Below, in pieces: positions 8,246 to 15,658 of a stretch of 64,000 bases of DNA. Source of the stretch: JACVRW01 sp963803085. Its GTDB lineage: Bacteria; Actinomycetota; Thermoleophilia; Solirubrobacterales; Thermoleophilaceae. The position numbers and the translations under genes are program-made. Numbering within the stretch: the stretch's first letter is position 1; each line of letters opens with the position of its first letter. Location: assembly GCA_963803085.1 (NCBI GenBank), contig CAWDLE010000017.1, forward strand, positions 124,001 through 188,000, given 5' to 3'. The notes below the pieces were generated by a model. The model searched no databases. It was not told the origin of the DNA and saw only the letters and a list, made by a program, of their open reading frames with translations.

Positions 8246-9349
8246 TCAGTACGTGATCACCGTGCGGATGCCCTCCTGGCGCTCCATCGCCTCGAAGGCG
8301 TCGTTCACCTCGTCGAGGCCCACCCGGCGGGTCACGAGCGACTCGAGGTCGAGCTCGCCGGACATGTAGGTGTCCACGAGCTCGGGCACGCGGTCGCGGC
8401 CCTTCGCTCCGCCGAACGAGGCGCCCGCTATTCGGCGTCCGGTGATCAGGTAGCGCGGCACGACCTCGAGCACCTCGCCCTTGCCGGCCACCCCGGCGAT
8501 CGTGCAGAAGCCCCAGCCCATGCGCGCGGACTCGACGGCCTGGCGCATCACCGATACGAGGCCGGTGGCCTCGAACGTGTAGTCGGCGCCGAAGCCGTCG
8601 GTCATCTCGAGGATCTGCTCGACGCTGTCTGGGCCGCCCACGAGCGTGTCGGTCGCGCCCTGCTGGCGAGCGTGCTCGAGCCGTTCCTCGGACAGGTCGA
8701 TAGCGATGATCCGGTCCGCGCCCGCGAGGCGCGCGCCGGCCACCGCGCCGAGGCCCACGAGCCCTGCCCCGAACACCGCGCACGTGGAGCCGGCCTCGAC
8801 CTTGGCGATGTATAGGGCCGCGCCGATGCCGGTGGTGGCCCCGCAGGCGAGCGTGCACACCACGTCCAGCGGCGCGTCCGGGTTCACCTTGGCGAGTGCG
8901 ATCTCCGGGATTACGGTGGCCTCGGCGAACGTGCTCGTGCCCATGAAGTGGCGGATGTCGTCGCTGTTGCGATGCAGGCGCGTGGTGCCGTCTGGGAGGA
9001 AGCCCTTGTTCTGCTGCTCGCGGATCGCGAGGCAGAGGTTCGTCTTGTCCGAGAGGCAGTGAATGCACTCGCGGCACTGGGGCGAGAAGAGCGTCACGAC
9101 GTGATCGCCTGGCGCCACGCTCGTCACGCCCTCGCCGACCTCCTCAACGACACCCGCGCCCTCGTGCCCGAGGACGGTCGGGGCGTAGCCGGAGGGATCG
9201 GCGCCGCTGGCCGTGTAGAGGTCGGTGTGACAGACCCCGCAGGCCGCGAGGCGCACGAGCACCTCACCGGGTCCAGGCCCGTCGAGCTCGATCTCCTGGA
9301 CGACGAGCGGCTTGGCGAACTCCTCGAGAACAGCGGCGCGAATCCTCAT
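8246..9349 (-). CDS. zinc-dependent alcohol dehydrogenase, class III-like
   Basis: A 367-residue medium-chain dehydrogenase. Catalytic zinc ligands are Cys40 (GVCHTD) and His62 (GHEGAG). The structural zinc loop has Cys92, Cys95, Cys98 and Cys106 (QCRECIHC...C). The NAD loop GAGLVGLGA follows in the second half. Close similarity is to S-(hydroxymethyl)glutathione or mycothiol dehydrogenases and the NDMA-type alcohol dehydrogenases; the thiol cofactor cannot be decided. Start at ATG 9349 is supported by homology and by a TAGGGT hexamer exactly 8 nt upstream; an in-frame start at 9376 would add nine unlikely residues inside the upstream hairpin repeat. Confidence 0.92.
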   Translation of the reverse strand: MRIRAAVLEEFAKPLVVQEIELDGPGPGEVLVRLAACGVCHTDLYTASGADPSGYAPTVLGHEGAGVVEEVGEGVTSVAPGDHVVTLFSPQCRECIHCLSDKTNLCLAIREQQNKGFLPDGTTRLHRNSDDIRHFMGTSTFAEATVIPEIALAKVNPDAPLDVVCTLACGATTGIGAALYIAKVEAGSTCAVFGAGLVGLGAVAGARLAGADRIIAIDLSEERLEHARQQGATDTLVGGPDSVEQILEMTDGFGADYTFEATGLVSVMRQAVESARMGWGFCTIAGVAGKGEVLEVVPRYLITGRRIAGASFGGAKGRDRVPELVDTYMSGELDLESLVTRRVGLDEVNDAFEAMERQEGIRTVITY

Positions 9350-9357
9350 GGCGCAAG

Positions 9358-9363
9358 ACCCTA
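9358..9363 (-). promoter_or_regulatory. putative -10 hexamer TAGGGT, leaderless, for the alcohol dehydrogenase
   Basis: On the minus strand TAGGGT is followed by 8 nt and then the ATG at 9349. That spacing puts the transcription start at or next to the start codon. No Shine-Dalgarno is present. Confidence 0.5.
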
Positions 9364-9367
9364 ACCC

Positions 9368-9399
9368 AACCCTCAAGGGGGTCTGACCCCTTGAGGGTT
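9368..9399. terminator. 13-bp-arm hairpin, copy 1 of a dispersed palindromic repeat
   Basis: Arms aaccctcaagggg (9368-9380) and its inverse (9387-9399) enclose the loop gtctga. The minus-strand CapA gene ends at 9401, directly before it, so it would terminate that transcript. A second copy with identical arms lies at 43915-43945. Confidence 0.7.
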
Positions 9400-9400
9400 G

Positions 9401-10438
9401 TTAGCGCGGCTGGAGCGGCCCGATGCCCGGGCGGCGGCCGGCCACGCTCACGGTTCGCTTCCACGAGGCCGAGCCTGGTGCTGCCGGGAGCACGGTTAGG
9501 TCGGGGTGGCGGACCCAGGTGGGGACGTAGCGGATCCGTGGGGCTCGCACGCGTCGCCCGGGGCGGACCACGAAGTCGATCAGGGCGATCAGGCCGTCCT
9601 GGGCTGCGGCCGAGCAGCAGGCGGCTGTCTGGTTTGAGATCAGGTTGCCCTCTCCGAAGACGACCGGCTTGCCGTTCACGCGCCGGATCGGCTGCACGAC
9701 GTGCGCGTGCTGTCCGACGATTGCGTCGATCGCGGGCGAGCGAGTGAGTCGCTGGGCGAGCGTGCGCTGCTGCGGCGTGACCGGCTGCACGTACTCGGTT
9801 CCCCAGTGCAGGTTCACGATCACGATCCGGGCTCCCCGGCGCCGCGCGCGGCGGGCGTCGGCCAGGATCGGCCCGGGCGAGGCCCAGTTCACCGTCCACG
9901 GGTGCGGAATCGCCTGGCCGTTCGAGATCGCGGTGTAGGACAGGAGCGCCACCCGCACGCCGCGCACGCGCAGCATCGTGGTGCGCCGGCGCTCCCGGGC
10001 CGAGCGCGCGGTCCCGGCGGCGCGCACGCCCGCTCGGTGAAGCGCTCGCAGCGTCGTGCCGACCCCATACTGCCCGGCATCGAGCGAGTGGTTCGACGCG
10101 GTGCTGCACGCGTCCCAGCCCACCTGCCGGACGGAGCGCGCGAGGTCCGGCGGCGTTCTGAAGCTCGGATAGCCCTGCACCGCCCCCGGCACGAGCGGAG
10201 TCTCCATATGGCAGAGAGCCAGGTCCGCCCGGGCGATGCGCCGACGGACCGGAGCGAACAGCGGCGCGAAGGCGTACCTGCGCCCGCCACCGAGCGCGAG
10301 GGCGCGCTGGGCGACCGGCGTGTGGATGAGCAGGTCACCCGACGCGGCGACGGTGAGGCGCACGGGCCGCTCGCCCGCCGCAGCCGGCGCGGGTGCCGCG
10401 CCCAGCAGCACGGCGAGCCATACGAGGAACCCCCTCAC
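9401..10438 (-). CDS. CapA-family protein (PGA_cap metallophosphatase-like), secreted
   Basis: A 345-residue protein with an N-terminal signal peptide (hydrophobic stretch in residues 4-18, AAA-type cleavage near 21). The mature part has the CapA motifs: ASGDLLIH (metal-binding Asp), SNHSLDAG and HWGTEY, then GQHAHVVQP late in the domain. CapA-like proteins have a calcineurin-type phosphoesterase fold and are linked to poly-gamma-glutamate or other envelope polymers. No capBC genes are nearby, so a capsule role is not supported here. GTG start overlaps the upstream DUF2804-like stop (GTGA), which makes the two co-translated. Confidence 0.85.
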   Translation of the reverse strand: MRGFLVWLAVLLGAAPAPAAAGERPVRLTVAASGDLLIHTPVAQRALALGGGRRYAFAPLFAPVRRRIARADLALCHMETPLVPGAVQGYPSFRTPPDLARSVRQVGWDACSTASNHSLDAGQYGVGTTLRALHRAGVRAAGTARSARERRRTTMLRVRGVRVALLSYTAISNGQAIPHPWTVNWASPGPILADARRARRRGARIVIVNLHWGTEYVQPVTPQQRTLAQRLTRSPAIDAIVGQHAHVVQPIRRVNGKPVVFGEGNLISNQTAACCSAAAQDGLIALIDFVVRPGRRVRAPRIRYVPTWVRHPDLTVLPAAPGSASWKRTVSVAGRRPGIGPLQPR

Positions 10439-11232
10439 CAGCGCACATCATGCTCCTCCATGACCCCATAGCCCTCCGCGAGGCGCAAACCGCACGGCAG
10501 CTCGCCGCTGAACTCGCCGAAAGGCTGCCGGTAGCTGTTCCTCATCACCAGCAGGTTGATGTGCGACTCGCGCGCCGACCACTCGCGGAAGCGCAGTCCG
10601 CCCACCGAGCTGAGGTCGTCGGCGAACTCCTGGGGCGGCACCTCGTGCGGCCCACCGTCGACCCAGACGGTCCGCTCGCTCGAGGAAGGCGCATCGTGCA
10701 CCCCGTCGACGAGGTTCCAGGCCACGCGGCGGCCGTCGTCCGTGCGCCCGACCCCGGCGGACCATCGCCACGCCGTGTGCCGGGCGTGGTAGCCGGCCGA
10801 CCGGTCGACAAAGCCGTCGTCCCCGTCCAGCTCGAACGTCTGCCCACCGGCGCTCACGCGTCCGCGGACGTGCACCGGCGCGTGCTTCGAGGTCCAGATA
10901 TAGGAGCGTCCGTGCGGCGAGACGACCTCCACGCCGCCCGGCTCTTCGAGCCGCAGGTCAAGCACCTCGCGCACCTGCGCGCGCTCGGCGCTCAGCTCGA
11001 CGCCGCGGCTGCCCTCGATCAGCGTCCCGTCGGGCAGCGCCACCGCCCACCAGCGTTGCGGCACCCCGGCCACCCGGGCTTCCCCCACGCAGAGCATCAC
11101 GTCCGGCCGGTACACGCCGAGGTAGCGCCAGCGCTTCAGGGGGCGGCCCGCGCGCAGCGGCGGCATGCGCCCTGGAGGCAGGCGGAGGGCGAGATCGCGG
11201 ACGCCCGGGCCGCGCACTGGAAGGTCTTGCAT
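10435..11232 (-). CDS. DUF2804-like protein
   Basis: A 265-residue soluble protein rich in beta-strand character. The WRWSAGVGRTDDGRRVAWNLVDG stretch, the aromatic-rich middle and the late MRNSYRQPFGEFSG segment resemble the DUF2804 family, whose function is not established. ATG 11232 was chosen over the upstream in-frame ATG 11247 because the latter would run into the promoter and operator region. The operator palindrome at 11252-11271 lies 20 bp upstream, so this gene and the downstream CapA gene probably form one side of a TetR-controlled divergon. Confidence 0.6.
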   Translation of the reverse strand: MQDLPVRGPGVRDLALRLPPGRMPPLRAGRPLKRWRYLGVYRPDVMLCVGEARVAGVPQRWWAVALPDGTLIEGSRGVELSAERAQVREVLDLRLEEPGGVEVVSPHGRSYIWTSKHAPVHVRGRVSAGGQTFELDGDDGFVDRSAGYHARHTAWRWSAGVGRTDDGRRVAWNLVDGVHDAPSSSERTVWVDGGPHEVPPQEFADDLSSVGGLRFREWSARESHINLLVMRNSYRQPFGEFSGELPCGLRLAEGYGVMEEHDVRW

Positions 11233-11251
11233 GCCCTCCCAGTACACTGCA

Positions 11252-11271
11252 GATTGACTGGTCAGTCAATC
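11252..11271. promoter_or_regulatory. probable TetR-family operator (20-bp palindrome)
   Basis: gattgactggtcagtcaatc has perfect 9-bp arms around a 2-bp centre. It lies between divergent genes (starts 11232 minus and 11291 plus). The plus-strand operon encodes a TetR regulator. Size, symmetry and the TGACTGGTCAGTCA core are typical of TetR operators such as those controlling fatty-acid or acyl-CoA genes. Confidence 0.75.
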
Positions 11272-11290
11272 GCCCGGGAGGGGTGATGAA

Positions 11291-12124
11291 GTGAGGGCGG
11301 CCGCCGTTCAACTGCAGTCCACCACCGACATCGAGGCGAACCTCGCGTCGGCCGAGCGCCACGTACGCTCGGCAGCCGCCGACGGCGCCGAGCTGGTCGT
11401 GCTCCCCGAACGGCTCGACATTCGCGGCGGCGCAGCCGACTACGCCGCCGGCGCCGAGCCCCTCGACGGCCGGCCGGTCACCTGGGCGCGGAAACTCGCA
11501 GGCGAGCTCGGGATCGACCTCGTGGCGGGCTCGGTGGCGGAGCGCCGCGAGGGCCGCGAGCGCGTCTCGAACACCTCCGTCCACGTGGGGCCCGACGGCG
11601 AGATCCGCGCGGTCTACCGCAAGATCCACATGTTCGATGTCGAGGTCGGCGGGGTGGAGTACCGCGAGTCGGAGCACTCCGAGCCCGCTGACGAGCTGGT
11701 GCTCTCCGAGACGGCGAACGGCGTGGGCCTCGGCCTCACCATCTGTTACGACCTTCGCTTCCCAGAGCTCTACCGGATCCTCGCGCTCCGCGGCGCGCGC
11801 GTGATCACGGTGCCCGCCAACTTCACCCGGGTGACCGGCGAGGCGCACTGGGAGGTGCTGCTGCGAGCGCGTGCGATCGAGAACCAGGTCTTCGTGATCG
11901 CGCCCGGCCAGGGCAGGCGCCCCGGGCCCGAGGGCGACAGCTATGGCAACTCGATGATCGTCGACCCCTGGGGCGAGGTTCTCGCCCGCGCGCCCATGGA
12001 GGGCGACTGCTTCATCGCGGCCGAGCTCGACCTATCCCGCCAGGATGAGGTGCGCGAGAAGCTCCCGAGCCTCGCGAACCGCGTGGAGGCTGCCTACAAA
12101 TGGCCCGAGGAGGTGCGGGCCTGA
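11291..12124 (+). CDS. carbon-nitrogen hydrolase (nitrilase superfamily, omega-amidase-like)
   Basis: A 277-residue protein with the complete Glu-Lys-Cys triad: Glu40 (VLPERLD), Lys111 (YRKIHMFD) and Cys152 (TICYDLRFPELYR). The FPELYR context and the length match the Nit2/omega-amidase and carbamoyl-type branch, which hydrolyses amides such as alpha-ketoglutaramate; the precise substrate is unassigned. GTG 11291 is preceded by a purine-rich GGGAGGGG at a good distance. TGA overlaps the TetR ATG by one base (TGATG), so regulator and enzyme are co-expressed. Confidence 0.9.
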   Translation: MRAAAVQLQSTTDIEANLASAERHVRSAAADGAELVVLPERLDIRGGAADYAAGAEPLDGRPVTWARKLAGELGIDLVAGSVAERREGRERVSNTSVHVGPDGEIRAVYRKIHMFDVEVGGVEYRESEHSEPADELVLSETANGVGLGLTICYDLRFPELYRILALRGARVITVPANFTRVTGEAHWEVLLRARAIENQVFVIAPGQGRRPGPEGDSYGNSMIVDPWGEVLARAPMEGDCFIAAELDLSRQDEVREKLPSLANRVEAAYKWPEEVRA

Positions 12125-12756
12125 TGGCCACGGCCGCGAACAGCGCCCCCGACAAGCGGCGCATGATCCTCGACGCCGCAGTGCGCGTGTTTGCGCGCCA
12201 GGGCTTCCATCACTGTCGCGTCTCGGACGTGGCCGACGAGGCGGGCGTGGCCTACGGCCTGGTCTACCACTACTTCGACTCGAAGGAGGAGATCCTCAAC
12301 ACGCTCTTCCTCGAGCGCTGGCAGATCATGCTCGACGCGATCGGCGAGATCGACGCCCGCGACGTCCCCTCGCGCGACAAGCTGCGCGCCGTCGCCGGCT
12401 TCATCATCGACTCCTACCGGCACGACCCGGACCTGATGAAGGTCATCATCGTCGAGGTCACGCGCGCCGCGAACTCGTTCGGCGCTCTCCACCTCAACGA
12501 GATCCGCAAGGCCTACGAGGGCATCGCCGCGATCGTCGAGACCGCCCGCGAGGACGGCACGTTCAAGTCGAACATCCCTTCGGAGTTCGCAGCCATGTGC
12601 TTTTACGGCGCCATCGAGCAGCTGCTCACAGCCTGGATCTTCGAGGTCCTCCCGCGCACCGAGGAGGACTTCGAGGGGGCGAAGGACCTGATCGTGGAGG
12701 CGATCTGCGGTGGGCTTGAGGATGGGGCGGCTGATCGGCCGCCCGTCTCTGGTTGA
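12124..12756 (+). CDS. TetR family transcriptional regulator
   Basis: A 210-residue regulator. The N-terminal helix-turn-helix is clear: ILDAAVRVFARQGF, then VSDVADEAGVAYGLVYHYFDSKEEIL at residues 39-64. The C-terminal ligand domain resembles FadR/RutR-type acyl-CoA regulators (MCFYGAIEQLLTAWI). It is translated from an ATG overlapping the nitrilase stop. The inverted repeat at 11252-11271 upstream of this operon is its likely binding site, giving autoregulation and control of the divergent DUF2804-CapA pair. The inducer is unknown; an acyl-CoA is a reasonable guess from the C-terminal domain type. Confidence 0.9.
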   Translation: MATAANSAPDKRRMILDAAVRVFARQGFHHCRVSDVADEAGVAYGLVYHYFDSKEEILNTLFLERWQIMLDAIGEIDARDVPSRDKLRAVAGFIIDSYRHDPDLMKVIIVEVTRAANSFGALHLNEIRKAYEGIAAIVETAREDGTFKSNIPSEFAAMCFYGAIEQLLTAWIFEVLPRTEEDFEGAKDLIVEAICGGLEDGAADRPPVSG

Positions 12757-12767
12757 ATCAGGCGCCT

Positions 12768-12905
12768 ATGGACAACGACATCGTCAAGCGGCTCATGTGG
12801 GGCGGCCTGCTCGCCGGCGTGGGCGCCCTCACCACGATCGTCGCGAACCGGGTTGCCACCGAGATTTGGCAGCGGGTCTTCAAGGAGGACCCGCCGAACG
12901 ACTGA
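12768..12905 (+). CDS. 45-residue membrane protein, DUF4235-like
   Basis: A short gene that is easily missed. It encodes MDNDIVKRLMWGGLLAGVG, one hydrophobic segment (residues 9-27), then a TEIWQRVFKEDPPND tail. The WxxxFxEDPP ending resembles actinobacterial DUF4235 proteins, though this one is shorter. Its stop overlaps the next ATG (TGATG), and it heads four small envelope genes in a row, which supports it being real. It has no clear Shine-Dalgarno. Confidence 0.65.
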   Translation: MDNDIVKRLMWGGLLAGVGALTTIVANRVATEIWQRVFKEDPPND

Positions 12906-13141
12906 TGGCCGACGAGCCGACCCAGCAGACCGAGCCCACCGAGCCGATCAACCAGGGCGCAACCGGCGAGCGCCCGAACGGCGAGCACGAGGCGCGTGCG
13001 AGCGATCATCATCCGGGGGAGACACCGCTCAGCGCTGCCAGCGAGAGCGATCCGTTCGCCGAGCGCCCCGAGGCCTTCGTCGGCGCGGCGTTCGCCGGCG
13101 GGCTTGCTCTCGCCCTGATCCTGCGACGATTCGCGCGATGA
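12905..13141 (+). CDS. hypothetical protein with C-terminal membrane segment
   Basis: A 78-residue protein. Residues 1-55 are polar, Glu/Pro/Thr/Gln-rich and probably disordered. Residues 58-74 form one hydrophobic helix (FVGAAFAGGLALALILRR), ending in a basic tail that should anchor it with the N-terminus inside or outside unresolved. ATG overlaps the preceding stop, and its own stop overlaps the ATG of the holin-like gene (ATGA). I do not recognise a family; the position in the membrane-protein cluster is the main clue. Confidence 0.7.
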   Translation: MADEPTQQTEPTEPINQGATGERPNGEHEARASDHHPGETPLSAASESDPFAERPEAFVGAAFAGGLALALILRRFAR

Positions 13142-13614
13142 CCGCCAACGGAATGCCACCAGACCCAAGCGCTGACAAGTCGCTCGGCGAGATCGTCACC
13201 GAGGTGTCGGAGAAGGCGTCCCTGCTGGTCCGCGAGGAGATCGAGCTGGCGAAGGCTGAGGTCACGGACAAGCTCACGAAGCTCGGGAAGGGGGCGGCGA
13301 TCGCGGGCGCCGCGAGCGTGTTCGCGGTGTTCGGCATCGCGATGTTCTTCCACGGCCTCGCCTGGTTCCTCGACGACATCTTCAACTGGGAGGACAACAT
13401 CTGGGCGGGGTTCGCCGTCGTGACCGCCTTGCTCTTCCTGCTGTCGCTTCTTGCGGCGTTCATCGCTTACCGACTGTTCCAGAAGGGCGCGCCGCCCACG
13501 CCTGACCTCGCGATCCAGGAGGCCAAGGCCACCCGCGCCGAGCTCGAGGCGCAGACGGTCGCGCGCGATCAGGTCAAGCGGAGCCTCGAGCGAGGCGAGG
13601 AGGTGAAGGCGTAG
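13138..13614 (+). CDS. phage holin family protein (Actinobacterial Holin-X / DUF1469 type)
   Basis: A 158-residue protein. The amphipathic N-terminal helix EKASLLVREEIELAKAEVTDKL is the hallmark of the family. Two transmembrane segments follow (about residues 58-80 and 90-118), then a charged, coiled-coil-like tail. In actinobacteria these genes sit beside DUF3618 and DUF4235 genes, as here, and are not phage lysis genes. They are linked to membrane stress by association only. Overlap of 4 nt with the previous gene and 1 nt with the next (TAGTG). Confidence 0.88.
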   Translation: MTANGMPPDPSADKSLGEIVTEVSEKASLLVREEIELAKAEVTDKLTKLGKGAAIAGAASVFAVFGIAMFFHGLAWFLDDIFNWEDNIWAGFAVVTALLFLLSLLAAFIAYRLFQKGAPPTPDLAIQEAKATRAELEAQTVARDQVKRSLERGEEVKA

Positions 13615-13841
13615 TGGCCAGGACCCGAAGCCCGGAGATGATCCGAGCCTCGATCGAGGAGACGCGCCACGAGCTGGCCTTCTCGGTCAACGACCTCCGT
13701 TCGAAGGTGGCCGAGGTCACGAACTGGCGCGGCCAGCTCATCAAGAACCGAAAGCAGGCGCTGATCGGCGCCGCAGTGGCCGGATTCGTGATCGGCGGCG
13801 GGGTTGCCGCCGGTATCTCACTCATCACCGGCCGTCGCTAG
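13614..13841 (+). CDS. DUF3618 family protein
   Basis: A 75-residue protein starting at a GTG that overlaps the previous stop. RSPEMIRASIEETRHELAFSVNDLRSKV is the standard DUF3618 helix. A single transmembrane helix rich in Gly, Ala and Val follows (about residues 50-70), ending GRR. It partners the holin-X protein in many actinobacteria. Function unknown; probably envelope-associated. It closes the four-gene cluster; the next gene has its own leader. Confidence 0.88.
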   Translation: MARTRSPEMIRASIEETRHELAFSVNDLRSKVAEVTNWRGQLIKNRKQALIGAAVAGFVIGGGVAAGISLITGRR

Positions 13842-13896
13842 CTAGTGTGCGGCCCGCCGCTTAACGTCAAGTCAAACATAGGAGTTGGGAACCCCC

Positions 13897-14646
13897 ATGA
13901 AGCTGATCGGCGCCGGGTTGCCGCGCACGGCAACCACGACCCAGATGATCGCCCTCGAGATGCTGGGCCTGCCCTGTTACCACATGCGCGACATGATGGC
14001 CGACCCTGCGACGAGCGTCCCGCAGTGGCGTAAGGCCCTCGAGGGCAACGGCGACTGGGACGAGATCTTCGAGGGCAAGGAGTCCACAGTCGACTGGCCG
14101 GCGGCGTGGCACTACCGCGAGCTGATCGACGTCTACCCGGACGCCAAGGTTCTGCTCAGTGTGCGCTCCGCCGACAGCTGGGTGCGCAGCATGGAGAACA
14201 CGATCACCCAGATCTTTTTCGGCGACACGCTCATGCATCACCTCTCGCGGGCGCAGTACCACGTCGACCCGCTGTACGCCGCCTGGATCGATCTGCTCAC
14301 CGAGATGAACTTCGGCGACGAGCGCGGCGCCTGGGCCGGCACGAATGGCGAGCCCGGCCCCATGGCCGACGCGATGGAGCGCTGGAACCGCGAGGTGATC
14401 GACACTGTCCCCTCGGAGCGTCTGCTCGTCTGGGACCCGAAGGAGGGCTGGGAGCCACTCTGCGAGTTCCTCGAGGAGCCGGTGCCCGACACCCCTCTCC
14501 CGCACGTGAACGACACGGAGAACTTCCAGAAGAACCTGATCATGGGGCCCGCGGTGGCCGCGATCAACGCGTGGTGGGAGGAGAACCGCCCGGGCGAGGA
14601 TCCGGCGTCGAAGCGACCGGCTGGTCCGGCTGCGGCGTCGGCGTAG
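13897..14646 (+). CDS. sulfotransferase family protein
   Basis: A 249-residue protein. LIGAGLPRTATTT (residues 3-15) is the PAPS 5'-phosphosulfate loop, with Arg in place of the more common Lys. VLLSVRSADSWVRSM (near 88-102) matches the 3'-phosphate loop. This subgroup (P-loop sulfotransferase of the Golgi/NAD-dependent-like type) is common in actinobacteria, with unknown acceptors. ATG 13897 has GGAG 12 nt upstream; a TTG four codons earlier is less likely. The last 83 bases overlap the 3' end of the convergent flippase-like gene, in low-complexity tails of both proteins. Confidence 0.87.
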   Translation: MKLIGAGLPRTATTTQMIALEMLGLPCYHMRDMMADPATSVPQWRKALEGNGDWDEIFEGKESTVDWPAAWHYRELIDVYPDAKVLLSVRSADSWVRSMENTITQIFFGDTLMHHLSRAQYHVDPLYAAWIDLLTEMNFGDERGAWAGTNGEPGPMADAMERWNREVIDTVPSERLLVWDPKEGWEPLCEFLEEPVPDTPLPHVNDTENFQKNLIMGPAVAAINAWWEENRPGEDPASKRPAGPAAASA

Positions 14647-15649
14647 GCGGCGGTTCGACCTCCGCGGTGCCGTAGCGGCGGCGATGGATGATCGCCGCGA
14701 CGGCGCCAGCGGGGATCGGTAGCCAGAAGGAGACGAGCCGGTACGCGAGCGTGGCCACCACGGCGGCGCCGGGGCTCACGCCTGCGACCGCGAGCGTTCC
14801 TGTTAGCCCCGCCTCCACGAAGCCGACTCCCCCTGGCGTGAGCGGCAGGTTGCCGAGCAGCTGGGCGGCGCAGAACGCCAGCAGCACAAGGGACGCCCGT
14901 GGCGTCGCGCCCACGGCGTAGAGGGCGGCGATCAGGGTGAGGTAGTCGAGGACCCAGCGACCGGCAGCGAGGAGCAGCGCCTCCCACCATTGCTGACCGA
15001 GGACGCCGACCACGACGTCACGCTCGTGCAGCAGCCGCTCGGGGAGCCCCGTGACCGGTTCGCGGTTCGGCCGCAGCCGGTTGAGGAGCGCTTGCGCGCC
15101 CGTCCCGATCATCTCGAGTGGCCGGTCCCAGATCACGGACGCCGCGCCCAGCGCGACCATGAGGACGAAGACGATCGCGCCCGCGAGCGCCGCCCTCGTC
15201 AGGGTCGGGTCCACCGCTACCCCGGTGAGGATGGCGGGCACGGCGAGCAGTGGCAGGGCCAGCAGAGTGGCGAAGACAACGAGCGCAGATGCCGTGATGC
15301 CGGAGGCCGCCGCCCCGGGAGGCACTCCGGCGCGCACGAGCATCGAATACTGCACCGCGCCGACGGTCGCCGCGCCGCCCGGCACGACTCTCCCGAACGA
15401 GTTGGCCGCGAGCTGCGAGAGGATCACCGGACGCCACTGGCGCGCGCGCACGGCGAGCCGCAGAATCCCCCATGCGCAGGCGAAGCTGCCGACCTGGAGC
15501 GCCACCATCGCGACGAACCAGAGCGGGTTGATCTCGTCCAGCTCGTCGAAGGCTCCGAAGACCCCGATCAGGGCGGGAGCGAGCAGGTAGAGCGAGACCC
15601 CCGTGACCAGGAGCAGCAGTCCGCGACGGGTGAGCGCGCCGGCCGACAT
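14564..15649 (-). CDS. lysylphosphatidylglycerol synthase TM-region / UPF0104 flippase-like membrane protein
   Basis: A 361-residue integral membrane protein with about eight hydrophobic helices. It carries the family marks NSFGRVVPGGAATVGAVQY, LGNLPLTPGGVGFVEAG and a following RLVSFWLPI helix. It corresponds to the flippase domain of MprF without the aminoacyltransferase domain. Such stand-alone proteins are thought to move lipids or glycolipids. The C-terminal 35 residues are a Pro/Thr-rich tail that overlaps the sulfotransferase gene. ATG 15649 lies 9 bp after the stop of the AI-2E-type permease, in the same direction. Confidence 0.88.
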   Translation of the reverse strand: MSAGALTRRGLLLLVTGVSLYLLAPALIGVFGAFDELDEINPLWFVAMVALQVGSFACAWGILRLAVRARQWRPVILSQLAANSFGRVVPGGAATVGAVQYSMLVRAGVPPGAAASGITASALVVFATLLALPLLAVPAILTGVAVDPTLTRAALAGAIVFVLMVALGAASVIWDRPLEMIGTGAQALLNRLRPNREPVTGLPERLLHERDVVVGVLGQQWWEALLLAAGRWVLDYLTLIAALYAVGATPRASLVLLAFCAAQLLGNLPLTPGGVGFVEAGLTGTLAVAGVSPGAAVVATLAYRLVSFWLPIPAGAVAAIIHRRRYGTAEVEPPPTPTPQPDQPVASTPDPRPGGSPPTTR

Positions 15650-15658
15650 GCCCGCAGG

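Noticed and set aside
13138..13614. Phage lysis cassette (holin)
   Set aside because: The holin-X family is chromosomal in actinobacteria and no endolysin or phage structural gene is near.
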